A DNA stretch of 64,000 nt from Ktedonobacter sp. SOSP1-85. GTDB lineage: Bacteria > Chloroflexota > Ktedonobacteria > Ktedonobacterales > Ktedonobacteraceae. Position numbers and translations under genes: made by a program. Positions 54,571 through 63,785 of the stretch are shown in pieces. A model generated the notes under the pieces. That model made no database searches. It worked only from the letters and a program-made list of their open reading frames with translations, and had not been told where the DNA came from. The DNA lies in the NCBI RefSeq assembly GCF_016587415.1, contig NZ_BNJI01000003.1:1-64000 (forward strand), in the 5' to 3' direction. The first letter of the stretch is position 1. Each line of letters starts with the position of its first letter.

Positions 54571-55408
54571 GTTGTGTTGCAAGAAAGTAACTGATCTGTT
54601 AAAGTCGGGAGAAAAGTGGAAAAGGAACGCATCATGGCAGAGCAGCACCCGTTCAAATGGCGTCATTTTCAATCCGACATTATTCTCTTGTGCGTCAGGT
54701 GGTATTTGCGGTATTCGCTCAGCTACCGCGATCTCGAAGAAATGATGCTGGAGCGTGGTTTGCACGTCGATCACACCACGATTTACCGCTGGGTCCAGCG
54801 GTATGCGCCTTCGCTTGAACGGCGTTGCCGTCCTCATGTGAAGCCCACAACCGACTCCTGGCGCGTTGACGAGACTTACATCAAGGTCAAAAAAGAGTGG
54901 GTGTACTTGTACCGGGCCGTTGATTCTCAGGGCCAAACCCTCGATTTCTTCTTCAGTCCGACAAGGGACGCACAAGCCGCCAGACAGTTCTTGCTCAAAA
55001 CCCTCGCAGCGTCTCATACGAGCACGCCACGAGTCATCAATGTGGACAAAAACGCAGCCTATCCCAAAGCGTTTGCAGAACTCAAAGCGGAGGGATACCT
55101 CCCTGAAAACTGCGCATTACGGCAAGTCAAATACCTCAACAATCTTGTCGAGCAGGATCACCGCTTCCTCAAACGGTTGACGAAGCTAGGCATGGGCTTT
55201 TTCTCCTTCGAGACAGCCCGACGAACATTACAGGGGTACGAGGTGATGAACATGCTACGCAAAGGACAACTGCGAGGCGTGGCAAAAGGGGATGTGAGAG
55301 GGCAGGTGGCATTGGTTACCAAATTGTTCGGAGTGGTTGCTTAAACTGAACAAGGAGAGTTGCTCCATAACCTCATCTTGTCTTCTTGAAATTTCTTGCA
55401 ACACAACC
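54571..55408. mobile_element. IS6-family insertion sequence (838 bp)
   Basis: Ends GGTTGTGTTGCAAGAAA at 54571 and TTTCTTGCAACACAACC ending 55408. No target duplication. It separates the Hsp20 chimera from an isoaspartyl-peptidase fragment. Confidence 0.9.
54634..55344 (+). CDS. IS6-family transposase
   Basis: A 236-residue DDE transposase with HPFKWRHFQSDIILLCVRWY, WRVDETYIKVKKEWVYLYRA, VINVDKNAAYP and NNLVEQDHRFLKRLTKLGMG. ATG 54634 (MAEQHPFK) follows AAAGGAAC. It looks intact and is the best candidate in the window for an active IS6 enzyme acting on GTTGCAA-type ends. Confidence 0.93.
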   Translation: MAEQHPFKWRHFQSDIILLCVRWYLRYSLSYRDLEEMMLERGLHVDHTTIYRWVQRYAPSLERRCRPHVKPTTDSWRVDETYIKVKKEWVYLYRAVDSQGQTLDFFFSPTRDAQAARQFLLKTLAASHTSTPRVINVDKNAAYPKAFAELKAEGYLPENCALRQVKYLNNLVEQDHRFLKRLTKLGMGFFSFETARRTLQGYEVMNMLRKGQLRGVAKGDVRGQVALVTKLFGVVA

Positions 55409-55593
55409 TCTCTCTGTGTGAGCTAAAAGACCTGCTCACCGAGGACCAGCACGAACGCTGGAAAGCGGCACGTAAGGCGCTCGACGAGGGCAAGCTCCAG
55501 GAAGGAGAGAAGCATGGCACGGTCGGCGCGGTTGCCATCGACAGCCAGGGGCACTTAGCCGCCGCCACCTCAACTGGTGGCATCTTCAACGGT
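55409..55593 (+). pseudogene. isoaspartyl peptidase / L-asparaginase, internal fragment
   Basis: Between two IS6 ends the frame reads RWKAARKALDEGKLQE, then HGTVGAVAIDSQGHLAAATS and TGGIFN. HGTVGAVA contains the Thr nucleophile of the Ntn-hydrolase asparaginase family and TSTGG is its next signature. Both flanks of the gene are missing. Confidence 0.85.
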
Positions 55594-55775
55594 TGTGTTG
55601 CAAAAAAGGAAGCTGACCTGCTAGAGTGGAGGGAAAAAGCGAAAGAGGTCTCCTTTATGCGTATCCAAAGTCAAAATCCCTTCAAGTGGCGTCACTTCCA
55701 GTCTGAGATCATTTCGCTCTGTGTTCGCTGGTATGTGCGCTATTCGCTGAGCTATCGAGACCATGAGAATGGCAG
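55594..55775 (+). pseudogene. IS6-family element, left-end fragment
   Basis: GGTTGTGTTGCAAAAAAG at 55594 is a left terminus. ATG 55657 starts QNPFKWRHFQSEIISLCVRW and YVRYSLSYRD, after which homology stops. It has the same orientation as the complete copy at 54571. Confidence 0.85.
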
Positions 55776-55790
55776 TATTGAAGGAAAAAT

Positions 55791-56160
55791 ATGAACGAAC
55801 ATCACGATCAACCTGTTTCGCTACAAGCGTGCTGGCTACAACTCCTCCACATGTAGGAAGAACTTCTCACAACACAGACCGAAGCCATTCAGCAAGCGGC
55901 GCAGGTCTGTGCCGAATGCATTGAATATGGAGGCGTCATTCACACCTTTGGATCAGGGCACTCACGCGCCTTCGCTGCCGAACTGGTCCATCGTGCTGGT
56001 GGTCTCGCGCCGATTAATCGCATCGATTTTGAAGATCTCGCACTTTATGGTGACTGGTCATTGAAACGTGTTCGTAGCCTGGAATGTGAGCGTGACCTGG
56101 CGGCGGGAGCTGCATTACTTTCCTACCACCAGATCGAACCGCACGATGTCTTTCTCTATC
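55791..56160 (+). pseudogene. SIS-domain sugar isomerase/phosphate-binding protein, nonsense and truncated
   Basis: ATG 55791 behind AAGGAAAA starts MNEHHDQPVSLQACWLQLLH. A TAG at 55854-55856 interrupts, and the same frame continues TEAIQQAAQVCAECIEYGGV, then IHTFGSGHSRAFAAELVHRA and GGLAPINRIDFEDLALYGDW. The GSGHSRAFA loop is the SIS phosphosugar-binding motif. The gene stops at 56160 where an IS end (TTTGCACTTTTTAGCTGAGC) begins; about half the domain is missing. Confidence 0.85.
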
Positions 56161-56180
56161 TTTGCACTTTTTAGCTGAGC
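56161..56180. repeat. solo end of the IS701-like element found at 61462
   Basis: TTTGCACTTTTTAGCTGAGC equals the inverted right end of the element ending at 62874. It cuts the SIS gene; the other end is not present nearby. Confidence 0.7.
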
Positions 56181-56301
56181 CGTAGTGCTCGCTGCGCTGA
56201 GATTGATGCGGTGACCATAGCCTTTTACGCCAGGAAGGGCACGGGGAGAATCTTCCGCATCGCACGGACCATGGATTTGGCTTAGAGAGCCGGTCGAGTA
56301 A

Positions 56302-57879
56302 TCAAGCCGCATCCTGAAGCTCAGCAACGTTCTGCTGAGAACGAGCCAGGATATGCAAATTGTGGACGACCGCACAGCGGCGCAGATCGAAGAGATTCTT
56401 GCGCACGCCACGATAGCGCGCCTGTCGTCCTTGCCACCGGCCAATATGGGCCAGTGTATGCTCAACCGCCGTCCGTTCACGAAGTTGGGCTCGTCCTTGC
56501 GGGGTCTGCTGACGTTGACGCAACTCGATGAGTAAGGCTTCGTCGGGATGGATACTGACGCTGCGTCCTTTCGCACTGGTCGTGCATTGGGCTTTCAAAG
56601 GACACTGGGCACAGGTGGCTTTGGGAAAACGAACGATACCACCGGGCACAAAGAGCATTTCTTGTTCAGATGGACAGCGGATGATCTGCCGTTCCCAATC
56701 CAGGACAAACGCCTGCTTGGAAAAGCGTTTCCCTTCGCGAACCGGCCAGGCTTTGCAATAGACCTCCAACTCATCGCTGCGCTCGCGAACCAGGCGGCTG
56801 CTCAAATAGGCCCGATCGATATGCAGTTCTTTCAATGCCACCTGTTGCCAATCCAGATCTGCACTGATTGCTTCGGTCACACTCGCTTCCGGGACATTGG
56901 CAGGGGTAATGCCTACCGCGCGGATGAGACCCGTGTCCAAGTCGTGCAGTACATGCCGCTTGTATCCGTCCACCCGGACACTGCGACTTTTGCGTCCGTG
57001 GCGCATCTCGGAGTCTTTCACACTGATGCGCCGATCCTTAGCCACCCCCTTGACGAGGCTCACCTTTCCCTCTTCGCTCATCTGCACATCTTGCTCCTCA
57101 ACCTGTTTGGCAATCGCCAGAATCGGTTCTGCCACAGCTTTGTCCTCTTGATCGTTCAATCGCTGGACCCAGGCATCGACTGTGCGCAAGACCTGCAAGA
57201 CCAATATCAGCGCCTCGTCTTTCTGAACCTGTTGATCCCAATCGCGATCCAACGCCGCTTTCAAGCTGCTCCCACAAACCAACTCAGCCCCCGCTTCAGA
57301 TGCCACTTCAGCCAGCTCCCTCCCCTGCTGGCCTGCCACCACGCGCATGACCTTTTTGAGCGCGTGTCCCACCAGATTACATGTATCTTCAACCCGTCCT
57401 GCTCCCCACAGCGGGCTGCTATCCAACGCCGCGCGTAAGGCCCGCGATCCAAACGCTTGGCTTTGGCTGGCAATCTCTATGGTTCGTTCGATAAGCCGTC
57501 GATCCATGTGCGCCTCGATCAGCCGCTGACGAAAGGCCACCAGCGTCCCTTTGCTGAACGGCGCTTGCTCAGTATCCAGGCAATCCAGGGCCAGTTGCCA
57601 GCGCCGATCCATCATTGTCGCCTCAATAACCTCATCATCGGAAACACCCGTATACGCCTCCAGGATGAGCGCTAGCGCCAGTATCGCTGGGGACACTGGC
57701 GGTTGCCCTCGCTCTGCTTTCCGATACAGACCCGCCAACTCTTCCTGGAACGCTTCATCGAGCAGCTCATGCCGGTGCTGGCGTAAAAAGACAAACAATT
57801 TTGCCTTCCGAATCCTTTTCACAATCTGCTCTTCTTGCTCTGAGAGCTCTATTGGTGGTTGCCAGGATGATGGTTGCAT
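56302..57879 (-). CDS. IS1182-family transposase
   Basis: A 525-residue DDE transposase of the IS5/IS1182 group: RIRKAKLFVFLRQHRHELLD, YTGVSDDEVIEATMMDRRWQ and PFSKGTLVAFRQRLIEA at the N-terminus. The core holds RAALDSSPLWGAGRVEDTCN, VDGYKRHVLHDLDTGLIRAV and ELHIDRAYLSSRLV. The C-terminal zinc-like CAQCPLKAQC and ERTAVEHTLAHIGRWQG complete it. It seems intact. The ends of the element were not located with confidence. Confidence 0.92.
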   Translation of the reverse strand: MQPSSWQPPIELSEQEEQIVKRIRKAKLFVFLRQHRHELLDEAFQEELAGLYRKAERGQPPVSPAILALALILEAYTGVSDDEVIEATMMDRRWQLALDCLDTEQAPFSKGTLVAFRQRLIEAHMDRRLIERTIEIASQSQAFGSRALRAALDSSPLWGAGRVEDTCNLVGHALKKVMRVVAGQQGRELAEVASEAGAELVCGSSLKAALDRDWDQQVQKDEALILVLQVLRTVDAWVQRLNDQEDKAVAEPILAIAKQVEEQDVQMSEEGKVSLVKGVAKDRRISVKDSEMRHGRKSRSVRVDGYKRHVLHDLDTGLIRAVGITPANVPEASVTEAISADLDWQQVALKELHIDRAYLSSRLVRERSDELEVYCKAWPVREGKRFSKQAFVLDWERQIIRCPSEQEMLFVPGGIVRFPKATCAQCPLKAQCTTSAKGRSVSIHPDEALLIELRQRQQTPQGRAQLRERTAVEHTLAHIGRWQGRQARYRGVRKNLFDLRRCAVVHNLHILARSQQNVAELQDAA

Positions 57880-57936
57880 CTTTTTCCCACCTTTCAGGGA
57901 CGTTTTTCTTGGCTAGCTATTCAGGTCCATCTCTAC

Positions 57937-58494
57937 TCACGGGCCTGTACGAGCCACAATGGGGAGATTGAAGAAGTCGCCACTCGCCTGGGCGCACTCA
58001 CTTGAGTCGAAAAGAGTAAGCCCAGATATACGGCCTTCGGCGATGACAAAGTCAGTCACCACTTGAAAGCCCGCTTTGCGGATACCGCTCGCTGACGCTT
58101 CATTACCAGGCTCATACCCGATCCAGAAGCGATCGACCAGAGGTTCCTGGCGGATGATCGTTTGGAGCAAATGAGGATAGATGCTACGACCACGCCATTC
58201 AGGAAGGGTCAGAAAATCCCACAGATAGCAATTTCTCGAAGGAATCGTAAAAGAAAACTGAAAATGAGGGAAGTTGACTTCTCGCGTCGCCACCCATCCA
58301 TAGGCAACCGGCACCTCACGTATGAATGCAATATAGAGATGCTTCCCAGTCTGAAAGCGATCGTCGATTTCAGGCTTCGAGAGATTCGCAAGACGTGTGA
58401 TCAATTGAGTATCCGTCGAGATGCGAGCAGAGAATGTTCGCAGAGGCGAAAGGTCGGGTAAGGGAGTTCCTCGCCACCAAGTTCCAAAAGGCAT
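57937..58494 (-). CDS. GNAT family acetyltransferase-like protein
   Basis: A 185-residue protein of GNAT fold. The N-terminus is FGTWWRGTPLPDLSPL. IREVPVAYGWVATREVNFPH and WDFLTLPEWRGRSIYPHLLQ form the strand-loop-helix that binds acetyl-CoA (the R-G-R-S-I-Y variant of RGxGxG/A). GNEASASGIRKAGFQVV is the C-terminal motif B. ATG 58494 is preferred because CGGAGG lies about 12 bases upstream; the longer frame from a GTG at 58551 has no such signal. The substrate is unknown. Confidence 0.8.
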   Translation of the reverse strand: MPFGTWWRGTPLPDLSPLRTFSARISTDTQLITRLANLSKPEIDDRFQTGKHLYIAFIREVPVAYGWVATREVNFPHFQFSFTIPSRNCYLWDFLTLPEWRGRSIYPHLLQTIIRQEPLVDRFWIGYEPGNEASASGIRKAGFQVVTDFVIAEGRISGLTLFDSSECAQASGDFFNLPIVARTGP

Positions 58495-58551
58495 AGTAAA
58501 AGAGTGCCTCCGATTCATGAAGATGCTAAGAGCATACTTGATTCCCCTCAC

Positions 58552-58838
58552 AAAAACAATCCATTGACAAAATCATGGCTACAAGTGGCTCTAGCTTTTT
58601 CTGTCAATCTCATCCTTTTCATTTCTTGACCGACGCTTTAGGCAATCATGAAGGACCATGGGCAGTGGAAGGAAGTCCCGATGTGCCCACACAGGAGGAG
58701 ATTACTCGGCTCCTCCAGAATTCAAAAAATTTCGCAAAAAACGTGTCAGGTTTTTGTGCAGGGATGCGATAAGCCATATGTAGCAGCCTTTCTCTGAGAA
58801 GAAAATGCTATATTGTTGAGGAGAAAAGAAGGGACACT
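58552..58838. other. intergenic, no gene seen
   Basis: This is the shared upstream region of the divergent GNAT and sigma factor genes. No clear operator was identified. Confidence 0.35.
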
Positions 58839-60071
58839 ATGGTAGCGCAAGAAAAACCTGACATCATTTCGCAATCACCTGATAGCTCTTTTAAGGCGCT
58901 TTTGGCAGAGGAACGCGCACGCCTGGTGCGGCTCTGCGCACGCCTGACCGGCAATCCTGGCACGGCCGAAGATCTGGCACAGGAGACGCTGCTGGAGGCG
59001 TGGCGTAATCGTCACAAGCTTTTTGAGGAAGATCTCACCAACGCAACGAACCGGGCGAAATGGCTTTCGGCGATTGCGCGCAATGTCTGCTTGCGCTGGG
59101 CGCGCAGCTACGGGCGCGATCTCGCTCATCTGACGCAGTATACGCTCTCTGCCGCGAACGAAGGAGAGTCGAACCTGGATCTTGATGAGCTTCCTTCGGA
59201 TGAGTATAACCTGGAGGTCGAGTTGGAGCGTAGTGAACTCGCGCGCCTGCTCGATCGTGCCCTGGCTCTGCTCCCGCCCACGACTCGCGCGGTGTTGATC
59301 GAACGGTACATCCACGAATCCCCACATGCTGAAATAGCTGAGCGCCTTAGATTGAGCGAGGACGCGCTTGTGCAGCGACTCTATCGCGGCAAACTGGCTC
59401 TGCGCCGCGTGATGGAAACGGAGTTGCATGCTGAGGCCGCAGCCTATGGCCTGGTTGATCCCCAACGCGCCGGTGAGGAGCCGATTGAACAGGAGACGCG
59501 CATCTGGTGTCCCATGTGTAATAAGTGCAGGCTCATCAAATATTATGAGCCTGCTACCAGGCGTGCTGGCTTTACCTGTCCTGGTTGCTGGCACATTGCC
59601 GGGCACCCACACACTCAAATCTGGGAGGGATTGCATAGTCCCAGATCTATTCTCAATCGCCAGTTAGTTGCTTTGAGTGCGTTCTACTGGTCGGCGATTA
59701 ACTCTGGAAAGGCCCGATGTTTGATGTGTGGGCATCTCTGCGAGACGCGCATTCTGACTTCCCTGGATATGCTGCATGCATTCGATTACCAATACGGTGA
59801 CAACGGTTATCATGGAGTCTTTATCCACTGTAACGCCTGCGAGTTTGAAGATATTAATCTACTGCCTCACCTGACCATTGATTTACCAGAGGCACAGCAG
59901 TTCTGGCGCCAGTATGCTCGTGTGTCCTGGCTGCCTGAGCGCGAAATCGACTATGCAGGCCAGCCCGCGCTGCTCAGTGGTTTCCAGAGCGCAGGCGATT
60001 CCGCTCGGCTCGATGTGGTCTACCAACGGGATACGCTGAAGATTCTCGGTATCCACGAAACAACCTGTTAG
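58839..60071 (+). CDS. ECF sigma factor with cysteine-rich C-terminal extension
   Basis: A 410-residue protein. Region 2 is RLVRLCARLTGNPGTAEDLA with QETL and EAWRN. Region 4 is LLPPTTRAVLIERYIHESPH, AEIAERLRLSEDALVQRLY and RGKLALRRV. Together they span only the first ~195 residues. The extension contains CPMCNKCRLIKYYEPATRRA with CPGC, then CLMCGHLCET and CNACEF, so three cysteine clusters likely bind zinc. It ends ARLDVVYQRDTLKILGIHE. Such extensions often regulate the sigma factor in place of a separate anti-sigma factor; none is encoded nearby. The MFS gene 101 bp downstream may be a target. Confidence 0.9.
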   Translation: MVAQEKPDIISQSPDSSFKALLAEERARLVRLCARLTGNPGTAEDLAQETLLEAWRNRHKLFEEDLTNATNRAKWLSAIARNVCLRWARSYGRDLAHLTQYTLSAANEGESNLDLDELPSDEYNLEVELERSELARLLDRALALLPPTTRAVLIERYIHESPHAEIAERLRLSEDALVQRLYRGKLALRRVMETELHAEAAAYGLVDPQRAGEEPIEQETRIWCPMCNKCRLIKYYEPATRRAGFTCPGCWHIAGHPHTQIWEGLHSPRSILNRQLVALSAFYWSAINSGKARCLMCGHLCETRILTSLDMLHAFDYQYGDNGYHGVFIHCNACEFEDINLLPHLTIDLPEAQQFWRQYARVSWLPEREIDYAGQPALLSGFQSAGDSARLDVVYQRDTLKILGIHETTC

Positions 60072-60105
60072 GCAAAGATATTTCCCACATTTTGCACTTC
60101 ATCGA

Positions 60106-60148
60106 GGGGCCTATCACTCCAGGCCCCTGGTCCTTGTTGTTTTTTTTG
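60106..60148 (+). terminator. intrinsic terminator after the sigma gene
   Basis: GGGGCCT (60106-60112) and AGGCCCC (60121-60127) form a stem, followed 12 bases on by eight T (60141-60148). It separates the sigma gene from the MFS gene, at least partly. Confidence 0.65.
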
Positions 60149-60172
60149 ACGACTTAAGGAAGAGGTTTTATC

Positions 60173-61459
60173 ATGCTTGCGACTCTACGTCAACGCAATT
60201 TTGTTCTGCTCTGGCTGGGCGGCCTGATCTCACAAACCGGAGATTGGCTGCTCCAGGTTGGCCTGCCAGTCTATGTCTATCTGCTCACCGGATCAGCCCT
60301 GGCCACCAGTATTCTCTTTCTTATCTCTTTTGGACCAAATATTCTCCTGGGCTCGGTGGCGGGCGTCTTTGTGGACCGCTGGGACCGCCGTCGCACCATG
60401 CTGATCGGCAACCTGCTGATGGCTCTTGGCCTGCTACCCTTGCTGCTCATGCACGATAAAAGCTCACTCTGGATACTCTATCCGGTGCTCTTCTTTGAAG
60501 CAGTCGCCTCACAATTTATCATGCCAGCGGAAAGCGCGCTGATTCCCCACCTGGTCAGCGAGGAGCAGCTGGTGACGGCAAATTCGCTGAACTCTGTGGG
60601 TTCAAGCGTCTCGCGCCTGGCTGGTGGCGCGCTGGGTGGTATTCTCTTCGGCCTGTTTGGCCTACACACCACCATCTGGCTGGATCTCGTTTCTTTTCTC
60701 TTTGTCGTGGTTATGCTCTCGCTGATGAAACTGCCGAAGCAAGCTCACGCAGAGAGCACGGCTGAGCAGCCTGCCATCGAGAAGACGGCATCAAGGTTGC
60801 CGAACTGGCGCACGCTGGGCGTTGAATGGCTGGACGGTATACAGTTGATCTTGCGTCAGCCACCCTTGCTCGTACTGTTTGTGATGCTGGCGGCGCAAAG
60901 CCTGGGTGAGGGAGTCTTTAGCATTATGCTGGTGATCTTTGTGAAGCTGGTGCTGAACGGAGGATCAGCAGTCTACGGAATATTGCTTGCGGTCCAGGCA
61001 ATTGGCAGCCTGCTGGGTGGTCTGGTGATGGGGCAGTTTGGCAAACGTGTCACTCCGGCGCGTTTGTTCAGCGTGTGTACCTGTCTCTTTGGCCTGATTG
61101 ATCTGCTGATTATCGATCTGCCACTGTTTGTGAAGGGAGGTGTGTTGCTGGTCGGGGTGCTTTTTGTTCTAGTGGGCATTCCGAACGCTGGCGCGCAGGT
61201 GAGCAAACAAACGCTGTTCCAGATACTTGTTGAGGATCGCCTGCGCGGGCGCGTCTTTGGCGCGATCCAGGCCGTGAGCGCGCTGATGCTGCTTGTCGGT
61301 ATCATCCTGGCTGGCTGGCTTGGTGATCGCCTTGGTCCCGTGCTGTTGCTCAATATCCAGGGCAGCGTCTACTTTCTCACAGGCGTCCTAGCCCTGCTTA
61401 CGCTGGGTGGGATGCGGCTAAAGAGGCAAGTGATGTCCAGGGAAAGTGTGAGCGCGTGA
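60173..61459 (+). CDS. MFS transporter, EntS-like (MFS_3)
   Basis: A 428-residue protein with about 12 transmembrane segments. RQRNFVLLWLGGLISQTGDW and LLQVGLPVYVYLLTGSALAT are the typical start of this MFS branch, followed by the loop GVFVDRWDRRRTMLIGNLLM. Members export siderophores, macrolides or other small molecules. GGAAGAGG precedes the ATG. It follows the ECF sigma gene across a terminator. The IS at 61462 begins 2 bp after its stop, so nothing beyond is co-transcribed with native sequence. Confidence 0.92.
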   Translation: MLATLRQRNFVLLWLGGLISQTGDWLLQVGLPVYVYLLTGSALATSILFLISFGPNILLGSVAGVFVDRWDRRRTMLIGNLLMALGLLPLLLMHDKSSLWILYPVLFFEAVASQFIMPAESALIPHLVSEEQLVTANSLNSVGSSVSRLAGGALGGILFGLFGLHTTIWLDLVSFLFVVVMLSLMKLPKQAHAESTAEQPAIEKTASRLPNWRTLGVEWLDGIQLILRQPPLLVLFVMLAAQSLGEGVFSIMLVIFVKLVLNGGSAVYGILLAVQAIGSLLGGLVMGQFGKRVTPARLFSVCTCLFGLIDLLIIDLPLFVKGGVLLVGVLFVLVGIPNAGAQVSKQTLFQILVEDRLRGRVFGAIQAVSALMLLVGIILAGWLGDRLGPVLLLNIQGSVYFLTGVLALLTLGGMRLKRQVMSRESVSA

Positions 61460-61461
61460 TG

Positions 61462-62874
61462 TTTGCACTTTTTGGAAAGGTTGGAGCAGGAAAGGACTCC
61501 ATGGAGTATCAAACAGGTGAATAGACAGCTTTAAAACCACGGAGGTGCCCGATGCCACAATCTATTATCTGTCTGGATGAAGAAGTGCGCCACTTTGCCG
61601 AGCGCTTCCGCGCGGTGTTCTCTAAGCCACAATATCAGTACTTCGTGACCGTACTGCTGGAGCTGATGGAGTGCGAAGGGAAGCGCACACTCTCGGGAGT
61701 GCTGAGCAAAGTGGGTGAGCCACCCAGTCTGAGTGGGTTGAGCCGGTTTTTCGCGGAAGCCCCGTGGGTGCAAGAGGCGCTGGTGGTCATCTGGCTGGAG
61801 CATTTCCGTGCAGAGATGCAGCCACTGGTGGAAGCAGAACGCGAGCAGCAGCGTCAACACCAGCCCAAGCGCCGAGGCCGTCCAAAACTGCCCCTGGTGA
61901 CCGGGTATGTGATCGGGGACGATTCGACGATGAGTAAACCGAAAGGGCGCAAGATGCAAGGATTGGGCAAGCACCACTCGACCACCTATGACCAACGCAT
62001 TGTTGGGCACAGTTTGGTGCAAGGACTCTACGTGCTACTGGATCGCACGTGTCCCTTGGCTCCGCAGTTGTACCGTCAGACCAGGGTATGCGAGGCCGAA
62101 GAGGTGCCATTCCAGAGCAAGATCGAGCTGATGGAGACCCTCATTCGCACGTTCGAGCCAGTCGTTGGCACACACACGCATATCTTGCTGGACAGCTGGT
62201 ATTGCGCCAAATGCTTGTGGCATGCCGCTCGCGAGCGGGACTTTCTCGTCACGACTGGCATGAAAAGCAATCGCTGGCTACGGGTTCCCGATGAGACCGC
62301 TGCCCAAGGGTGGCGCTGGCAAAAAGTGAGTGAGTATGCCGCTGGTTTGAGTGAGCAAGACTTTCAACTGGTCTGCTGGCCACGCGGGGGCAAGAAGGTC
62401 TACGTTCATGTGGTCAAGACGAGCGTGCGCAAGCTCTATCGCTGTCAGGTTGTTATCGTGCGCCACAGCCTGACGGCCCCGCTCGCTCAAACGCGGTACT
62501 GGGCTTCCAGCGACTTGGAGGCGGACGCGGAAGAGCTGCTCGCGCACATCGCCGCGCGCTGGGACATCGAGGTCTTTTTCGGCAATGGCAAGGAAGAACT
62601 CGGCTTGGATCACTATCAAGTGATGAGCGCTTCAGCTCTCCTGCGGTTTTGGGCGCTGGCGATGCTGGCCTACGTTTTTCTGGAGGAAGAGCAGCAGCGT
62701 TTGCGCCTCTCGTGGCAACGCCCAGTGACAATTGGCGAAGCGCGACGCGAGATCCAGCGTCGTCATCGTCGCAGTTTGCTTGCGTGGCTCCACGACCAGT
62801 TCCTTTCCGGCGCTCACCCTGAGACGTTGTTTGAGCTGTTTGCTGCCTAAAGCTGCTCAGCTAAAAAGTGCAAA
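61462..62874. mobile_element. IS701-like insertion sequence (1413 bp)
   Basis: The ends TTTGCACTTTTT and AAAAAGTGCAAA form a 12-bp perfect inverted repeat; beyond that they diverge. A 4-bp GATG/GATA flank is only a near match, so no clean target duplication. Confidence 0.8.
61552..62850 (+). CDS. IS701-like DDE transposase
   Basis: A 432-residue transposase. VTGYVIGDDSTMSKPKGRKM, THTHILLDSWYCAKCLWHA and RWDIEVFFGNGKEELGLDHY supply the D, D and E residues and the E-block (Y-like region) of the IS4 clan. The N-terminus FRAVFSKPQYQYFVTVLLEL and FFAEAPWVQEAL match IS701-type proteins of another subgroup from the one at 12168. Intact. Confidence 0.9.
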   Translation: MPQSIICLDEEVRHFAERFRAVFSKPQYQYFVTVLLELMECEGKRTLSGVLSKVGEPPSLSGLSRFFAEAPWVQEALVVIWLEHFRAEMQPLVEAEREQQRQHQPKRRGRPKLPLVTGYVIGDDSTMSKPKGRKMQGLGKHHSTTYDQRIVGHSLVQGLYVLLDRTCPLAPQLYRQTRVCEAEEVPFQSKIELMETLIRTFEPVVGTHTHILLDSWYCAKCLWHAARERDFLVTTGMKSNRWLRVPDETAAQGWRWQKVSEYAAGLSEQDFQLVCWPRGGKKVYVHVVKTSVRKLYRCQVVIVRHSLTAPLAQTRYWASSDLEADAEELLAHIAARWDIEVFFGNGKEELGLDHYQVMSASALLRFWALAMLAYVFLEEEQQRLRLSWQRPVTIGEARREIQRRHRRSLLAWLHDQFLSGAHPETLFELFAA

Positions 62875-63005
62875 GATAGAGAGAAAATGTAACACATGCA
62901 GACAAAAAGGCTGGAGGAGCACACATCAGCAAAAACACTTGGTGGAAAGAGAGGCAAGGATGCTATCGAATCATCGTTCTCTGGCACCCCTTACGGAAGG
63001 CTTCC
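62875..63005. other. short intergenic gap
   Basis: Between the IS right end and the converging SDR stop; no gene or clear terminator. Confidence 0.35.
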
Positions 63006-63785
63006 TTAAAAACCGCCACGTGAATGGATGATTTGTCCAGTAATCCACTCGGCAGCATCACTCGCTAAAAAGGCAATGAGACGCGCTGCATCTTCTGGTT
63101 GCCCAATACGGCCAAATGGCGCTTGTGCTATCATCGCTCGTTTCAGTTCTGGATCAGCGCTGATCCACCCTGTATCTGTGGGTCCCGGATCAACAGCATT
63201 GACAGTAATTCCTTGCGACGCAACTTCAGCCGCAAGAGTGACAGTGAATGCTTCTATTGCTCCCTTCGTCGCTATATAGGGAATTTTTCCTGGCATGGCT
63301 CCTACCCCTTGCCCAGAGGTGAGGTTGATAATGTGACCGCCTGTCGCGAAAGAAAAACGGCGAGCAAATTCGGCGCTCAATAATATTGTTCCTCGCATAT
63401 TCACGGCATAATAGGTGTCTAATATGTCTGCATTCAGCTGATCAAATGGAACCTTCCTATCATCATGGGCAGCGTTATTCACAAGAATGGAAGGAGTCCC
63501 TAAACGCGTTTCCACTTCGTCCATGATGTGGCCTGCTGATTGGGGAAGGCTCAAATCTACCTCCAGGCATTCGCATTGTATACCCTGCTTTCGCAAACTT
63601 GAGAGCAGTTCATAGGGCCCCTCTTCTTCTTGCCCATAGAGCGCTTGATCGTGAGCCTGCCAATACGTAAAAAAGACATCTACCTCCATCTCAGCCAAGG
63701 CCCGACATACGGCTGCTCCTATTCCCTGACTCCGGCTTGCCCCTGTCACGATGGCTATACGGCGTCGTCCTTGATTCGCATGCAT
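63006..63785 (-). CDS. SDR family oxidoreductase
   Basis: A 259-residue short-chain dehydrogenase. The cofactor motif is IAIVTGASRSQGIGAAVCRA, with an extra Ser-Gln as in some 3-ketoacyl-ACP reductase-like members. NNAAHDDRKVPF replaces the usual NNAG. The catalytic Ser is in IINLTSGQG and the YxxxK in YIATKGAIEAF. VNAVDPGPTDTGWIS and GRIGQPEDAARLIAFLASDA close the fold. AAGGAGAT lies upstream of ATG 63785. The substrate is unknown. Confidence 0.92.
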   Translation of the reverse strand: MHANQGRRRIAIVTGASRSQGIGAAVCRALAEMEVDVFFTYWQAHDQALYGQEEEGPYELLSSLRKQGIQCECLEVDLSLPQSAGHIMDEVETRLGTPSILVNNAAHDDRKVPFDQLNADILDTYYAVNMRGTILLSAEFARRFSFATGGHIINLTSGQGVGAMPGKIPYIATKGAIEAFTVTLAAEVASQGITVNAVDPGPTDTGWISADPELKRAMIAQAPFGRIGQPEDAARLIAFLASDAAEWITGQIIHSRGGF

